Shown piece after piece: positions 61,118 to 64,000 of a stretch of DNA of 64,000 nucleotides. Where the stretch lies: assembly GCA_039818985.1 (NCBI GenBank), contig JBCBSU010000002.1:496001-560000 (forward strand), in the 5' to 3' direction. The number at the start of each line of letters is the position of its first letter. The stretch's first letter is position 1. Both the position numbers and the translations under genes were made by a program. The stretch is from Pseudomonadota bacterium. Lineage in GTDB: Bacteria; Pseudomonadota; Alphaproteobacteria; Sphingomonadales; Sphingomonadaceae. The notes beneath the pieces were generated by a model. The model did no database searches and was not told where the DNA came from. It saw only the letters and a program-made list of their open reading frames with translations.

Positions 61118-63177
61118 TCGGCGCTGTCATCCTTGAGCCATTTGCCGACCCAGTCGAACACTTCATTATGCCAGCGCACCGAATTTTCACCGCCCAATAT
61201 CCAGTGATTCTCGTCGGGGAACATTACCAGCCGTGACGGGATATCTCTCTCCTGCAAAACCGTGAACGCCATGAGCGACTGGCCATAGGGCACGCGGAAA
61301 TCCTTCTCGCCATGGATCACCAATGTCGGGGTCTGCCAATTGGCGACATGATTGGCCGGGTTCCATTGCTCATACAGGTCACGCTGTTCGGCGTAGCTGC
61401 CGCCGAAATCCCAGCGCGGGAACCATAATTCCTCGGTGGCATAATAGAAGCTGCGCATATCGAACAGCCCGGCATGGTTGACGATGCATTTGAACCCGTC
61501 ATTCCACTGGCCGGAAATCCAGTTCATCATATAGCCGCCATAGCTGGCGCCCAGGGCGCAGGCGTTTTCGGTATCGATTTGCGGGTCGATGTTTGCGAGC
61601 GCTGCCATACCGAGCTTCAGGTCTTCGAGCGGTTTGCCGCCCCAGTCTTGATTGATCGAATCCATGAAGTCCTGGCCGTAACCGGATGAACCATGGAAAT
61701 CGATGGTCACCACAGCATAGCCTTGGGCGGCCATGACTTTGGGGTTCCAGCGTGTCGACCAGCCATCACCGAAAGAGCCCTGCGGTCCGCCATGGACGAG
61801 GAACAGCAGCGGCAGCTTTTCGGCATCGCTTTCGGGTTTGATGATCTGTCCATGTACCGTGTCGCCATTGGCACCGGCAAAAGAAAAGCGATTGATGTCG
61901 ACCGGATCGATCTCCGCCAGCCGTGCGGCGTTAGCATTGCTGATATTACGCGGCATGGCGCGACCGCGCTGGACATGGATATCGGTAGGGCTTTGCAGGC
62001 TGCTCATGGTGTAGAGATAGCTGGCGGTGCCGAGCGGCACGACATTGCGCACATTGCCGCGTCCAGTCAGTCGCACGACATCGCCGGTCGTGGCGTTGAC
62101 GCGATAGGCCGGGTGGTCGAGTACATCCTGCGCGGTGATGATCAGGCCATTGCCATCCTCTTCCCAGACGATGGAACCGACAGAGCGATCCCAGTCACCT
62201 GTCAGGGCTGTGCGTTTCTGTCCGGTGATATCGAGTATGGTCAGCACCAGCCGGTCGCTCTCATAGCCGGGTCGCGCCATTGCGGCATAGGCGATCTTGC
62301 TGCCATCGGGCGAGAAGGTGGGCAGGGTGTCGGTGGCATCGTTGTCGGCCGTGATGTTGAGGACCGGGCCAGTGCCATTGGCAGCGGCAAGGTAGATGTC
62401 GGTGTCGGTTGAGCCGGGTTCATCGCCATTGGCAACGCGCATGGTGAAGGCGATGGTGCTGCTGTCGGGCGACCAGGCGATTTCCTCACCGCCGCCAAAA
62501 GGCTTGGTCGGGCTATCGCCTTCTAGCTTCTGCATGATATCAACGCGGCTATCGGCGATCAGGGCACCGTCATCGCCGATCGAGTAGACGAAGATGCGTG
62601 AATATTCGCCGGGAACCTCCCAGCTTGACCAGTGACGGACAAATTGCCGGTCATAGCTGCGAGCGCTGCCGGTGCCAGTACGGTCCTTTTGCGGCGTGTC
62701 GGGCATTGCGCCAACGGTAATGTCGGTCCACAGCGCGACTTTGGCACCATCGGGTGATAGATGAAATCCGGCAATATTCAGGCTCATTTCGCTGACCTGT
62801 ACCGGCACGACATCCGAGCCATGTTTATAGCGCCAGAGCTGTTCGCTGCCGCTCTTGTCGCTCAAGAAATAAAGCGTGCCATCGGGCGTGAAGGCGGGGC
62901 TGTGCTCGCTGGCATCCTCCATATCGGCGATCAGTGTGGCGTCCGCATCGGTTTCGAGCGAGCGGAGATACAGCTTGCTGGTGCGCTTGTAGCTCTCGCT
63001 GTCCGTATGGGTCACCGTATAGGCAATCTGTTTGCGGTCGGGGCTCAGCACAGGCGCGCCGACGCGATCCAGCGTCGTCAGATCCTGTGCGGTCATCGGT
63101 TCGGCCAGGGCTGGCACAGCGAAGGTGGGTGAGAGGGCGATGGCCGCAGTGGCGGCAGAGAGAAGAAGCTGTTTCAT
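61114..63177 (-). CDS. S9-family (acylaminoacyl/dipeptidyl) peptidase
   Basis: The 687-residue secreted peptidase has a signal peptide (MKQLLLSAATAAIALSPTFA), a seven-bladed beta-propeller with repeats such as HSPAFTPDGTLYFLSDKSG and TLPTFSPDGSKIAYAAMA, and a C-terminal alpha/beta-hydrolase domain. The nucleophile Ser is in CALGASYGGYMMNW, the Asp in VIHGEKDFRVPYGQ and the His in FPDENHWILGG. Such enzymes trim short peptides in the periplasm. The triad is complete. ATG 63177 is preferred to GTG 63186 because it opens the signal peptide. Confidence 0.9.
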   Translation of the reverse strand: MKQLLLSAATAAIALSPTFAVPALAEPMTAQDLTTLDRVGAPVLSPDRKQIAYTVTHTDSESYKRTSKLYLRSLETDADATLIADMEDASEHSPAFTPDGTLYFLSDKSGSEQLWRYKHGSDVVPVQVSEMSLNIAGFHLSPDGAKVALWTDITVGAMPDTPQKDRTGTGSARSYDRQFVRHWSSWEVPGEYSRIFVYSIGDDGALIADSRVDIMQKLEGDSPTKPFGGGEEIAWSPDSSTIAFTMRVANGDEPGSTDTDIYLAAANGTGPVLNITADNDATDTLPTFSPDGSKIAYAAMARPGYESDRLVLTILDITGQKRTALTGDWDRSVGSIVWEEDGNGLIITAQDVLDHPAYRVNATTGDVVRLTGRGNVRNVVPLGTASYLYTMSSLQSPTDIHVQRGRAMPRNISNANAARLAEIDPVDINRFSFAGANGDTVHGQIIKPESDAEKLPLLFLVHGGPQGSFGDGWSTRWNPKVMAAQGYAVVTIDFHGSSGYGQDFMDSINQDWGGKPLEDLKLGMAALANIDPQIDTENACALGASYGGYMMNWISGQWNDGFKCIVNHAGLFDMRSFYYATEELWFPRWDFGGSYAEQRDLYEQWNPANHVANWQTPTLVIHGEKDFRVPYGQSLMAFTVLQERDIPSRLVMFPDENHWILGGENSVRWHNEVFDWVGKWLKDDSAE

Positions 63178-63233
63178 ATTGCGCACGCTAGCAAAACGCG
63201 CTGCGAAAAAAAGTGAAATATGCTGCCGCCGGA

Positions 63234-63656
63234 TCAGCTGCGCTTGCTGGTGATGCGGGCAATTTCCTTTGCGACCATCTGCTCGACCAGTTCGGGCAGA
63301 TTGTCATCGAGCCATTGTTTGAGCATCGGCCGCAGCATCTCGCGCACCAGCCCTTCGAGCGAAGTCTCGCCCGAGCGGACAATTTGGGGTGCGCGGCCGG
63401 GCCCGGACAATGTGGTGAGTGCGGCGAGCGATTCATGGATCGACTGGCTGGCTTGGGCATCGACCAGCGGATCATCCATGTCTTCACCGCTTGGTGTCGT
63501 ATCGCCATCGACGGGATCGGTCAGTTCCAGCACTGAGTCATCAGAAGTCTTGCGGGGCGTACGTGGCTTGGCCGGTTTGCCCGAATCGGCAGCCATTACC
63601 TTTTTGATCGAGGCGAGAATATCCTCGACACTGGGTTCCTGATCCTGCCGTGCCAT
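63234..63656 (-). CDS. popZ: PopZ-like polar organizing protein (DUF2497)
   Basis: The 140-residue protein shows the PopZ architecture: N-terminal helix EPSVEDILASIKKVMAAD, an acidic Pro/Asp-rich disordered middle, and the C-terminal oligomerisation helices LEGLVREMLRPMLKQWLDDN, LPELVEQMVAKEIARI. PopZ forms polar microdomains that anchor chromosome and cell-cycle proteins in alphaproteobacteria. The order tolC-type, popZ, (inserted genes), valS is the usual alphaproteobacterial arrangement, here interrupted by the peptidase and hydratase genes. Confidence 0.88.
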   Translation of the reverse strand: MARQDQEPSVEDILASIKKVMAADSGKPAKPRTPRKTSDDSVLELTDPVDGDTTPSGEDMDDPLVDAQASQSIHESLAALTTLSGPGRAPQIVRSGETSLEGLVREMLRPMLKQWLDDNLPELVEQMVAKEIARITSKRS

Positions 63657-63774
63657 AATCGCCCCTGCTCTCAGCGTGTCATCAATGATGATCGACCGAA
63701 AAAGTCCGACCGTTCCACCATATAATGGATATAACCCGCCATTTTAGCGTGGTGCAAGGGTCTTTGCGACAGGC

Positions 63775-64000
63775 TTACTCTTCGTCAACCGGGCCGTAGA
63801 CCACGGTTTGCGCCGGCGTATCAGTGGTGCGGGTTGCCTCGGCCACGGGATCGGGGTCGGTGGCATAGTCATTCAGCTTGCCGCGGACCCTTTTGTAATT
63901 GACTTCCGGATCGTACAATACGCCGCCATCAAGGCCGAGATCGCGCGCTTCGGCACGACCCATCGCCGCCAGCAGGGTGAAACCGGCGACATAGGCATTG
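63775..64000 (-). CDS. tolC: TolC-family outer membrane protein, C-terminal part
   Basis: The frame runs off the window, so only the last 74 codons are seen: AYVAGFTLLAAMGRAEARDL, then GLDGGVLYDPEVNYKRVRGK and an acidic Thr/Pro tail ending GPVDEE. This matches the final helix and linker of TolC-type type I secretion outer membrane proteins of sphingomonads, where it precedes popZ. The main barrel and helical domains lie beyond the window. Confidence 0.78.
   Translation of the reverse strand, partial: NAYVAGFTLLAAMGRAEARDLGLDGGVLYDPEVNYKRVRGKLNDYATDPDPVAEATRTTDTPAQTVVYGPVDEE

Overview
The window looks like chromosome of a GC-rich alphaproteobacterium, most likely a sphingomonad (Sphingomonadales). 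The pointers are a PopZ-type gene (DUF2497) between a TolC-family gene and valS, DcaP-type porin and NDH-2 genes of sphingomonad style, many Shine-Dalgarno-led genes with 1-4 nt overlaps, and families of short palindromic repeats. There is one tRNA gene (tRNA-Ser GGA), no rRNA, no CRISPR array and no intact transposase. The assignment is inference; no search was run.

Layout. (1) 0-5 kb: a Ser/Thr/Gly-rich PEP-CTERM-like secreted protein, a 2OG-Fe oxygenase and a CoA-ester lyase. (2) 2.6-15.3 kb: an acetate-switch block made of a cNMP/CBS/DUF294 protein with its exonuclease partner, a two-part Na+/solute symporter, a transporter-fused hybrid histidine kinase (CrbS type), its LuxR-type response regulator (CrbR type), acs and a DcaP-type porin. 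(3) 15.4-20.9 kb: an ArsR-type regulator, a dabA-dabB inorganic-carbon pump and a divergent LysR regulator. (4) 21-23.2 kb: a membrane protein and NDH-2. (5) 23.2-28 kb: an accessory island with a decayed, toxin-less RHS gene, a small RHS-like companion, a serine-recombinase remnant and tRNA-Ser. (6) 28-34.8 kb: a cyclophilin-like protein, ald, an SDR, and infC / DUF305 lipoprotein / thrS. Upstream of thrS lies a threonine-rich leader peptide with mutually exclusive hairpins, the logic of a transcription attenuator. (7) 35.1-37.2 kb: five small paralogous genes (41-49 codons) with a fixed W-x-x-P-x-L motif, a G-x3-D motif and a Ser-Ser or Thr-Ser end. They resemble RiPP precursors, four of them carry the same promoter architecture, and no maturation enzyme is present. 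They surround a membrane-protein/XRE-regulator pair fronted by a long concentric inverted repeat. (8) 37.3-54.5 kb: mostly metabolic and envelope genes, including SDR, DsbA-like isomerase, hydrolases, GlxA-type regulator, SIMPL, glyoxalase, HDAC-like, DUF885, nhaA, an N4-receptor-type glycosyltransferase pair, TauE/TIGR02186 and a HerA-like ATPase. (9) 54.5-64 kb: queE, hypotheticals, valS carrying two in-frame palindromic repeat insertions, an enoyl-CoA hydratase, an S9 peptidase, popZ and the end of a tolC-family gene.

The best candidates for something new are the small-peptide family at 35.1-37.2 kb, the threonine leader of thrS, the repeats inside valS, and three genes that appear to start at CTG, ATT and ATA/TTG codons.
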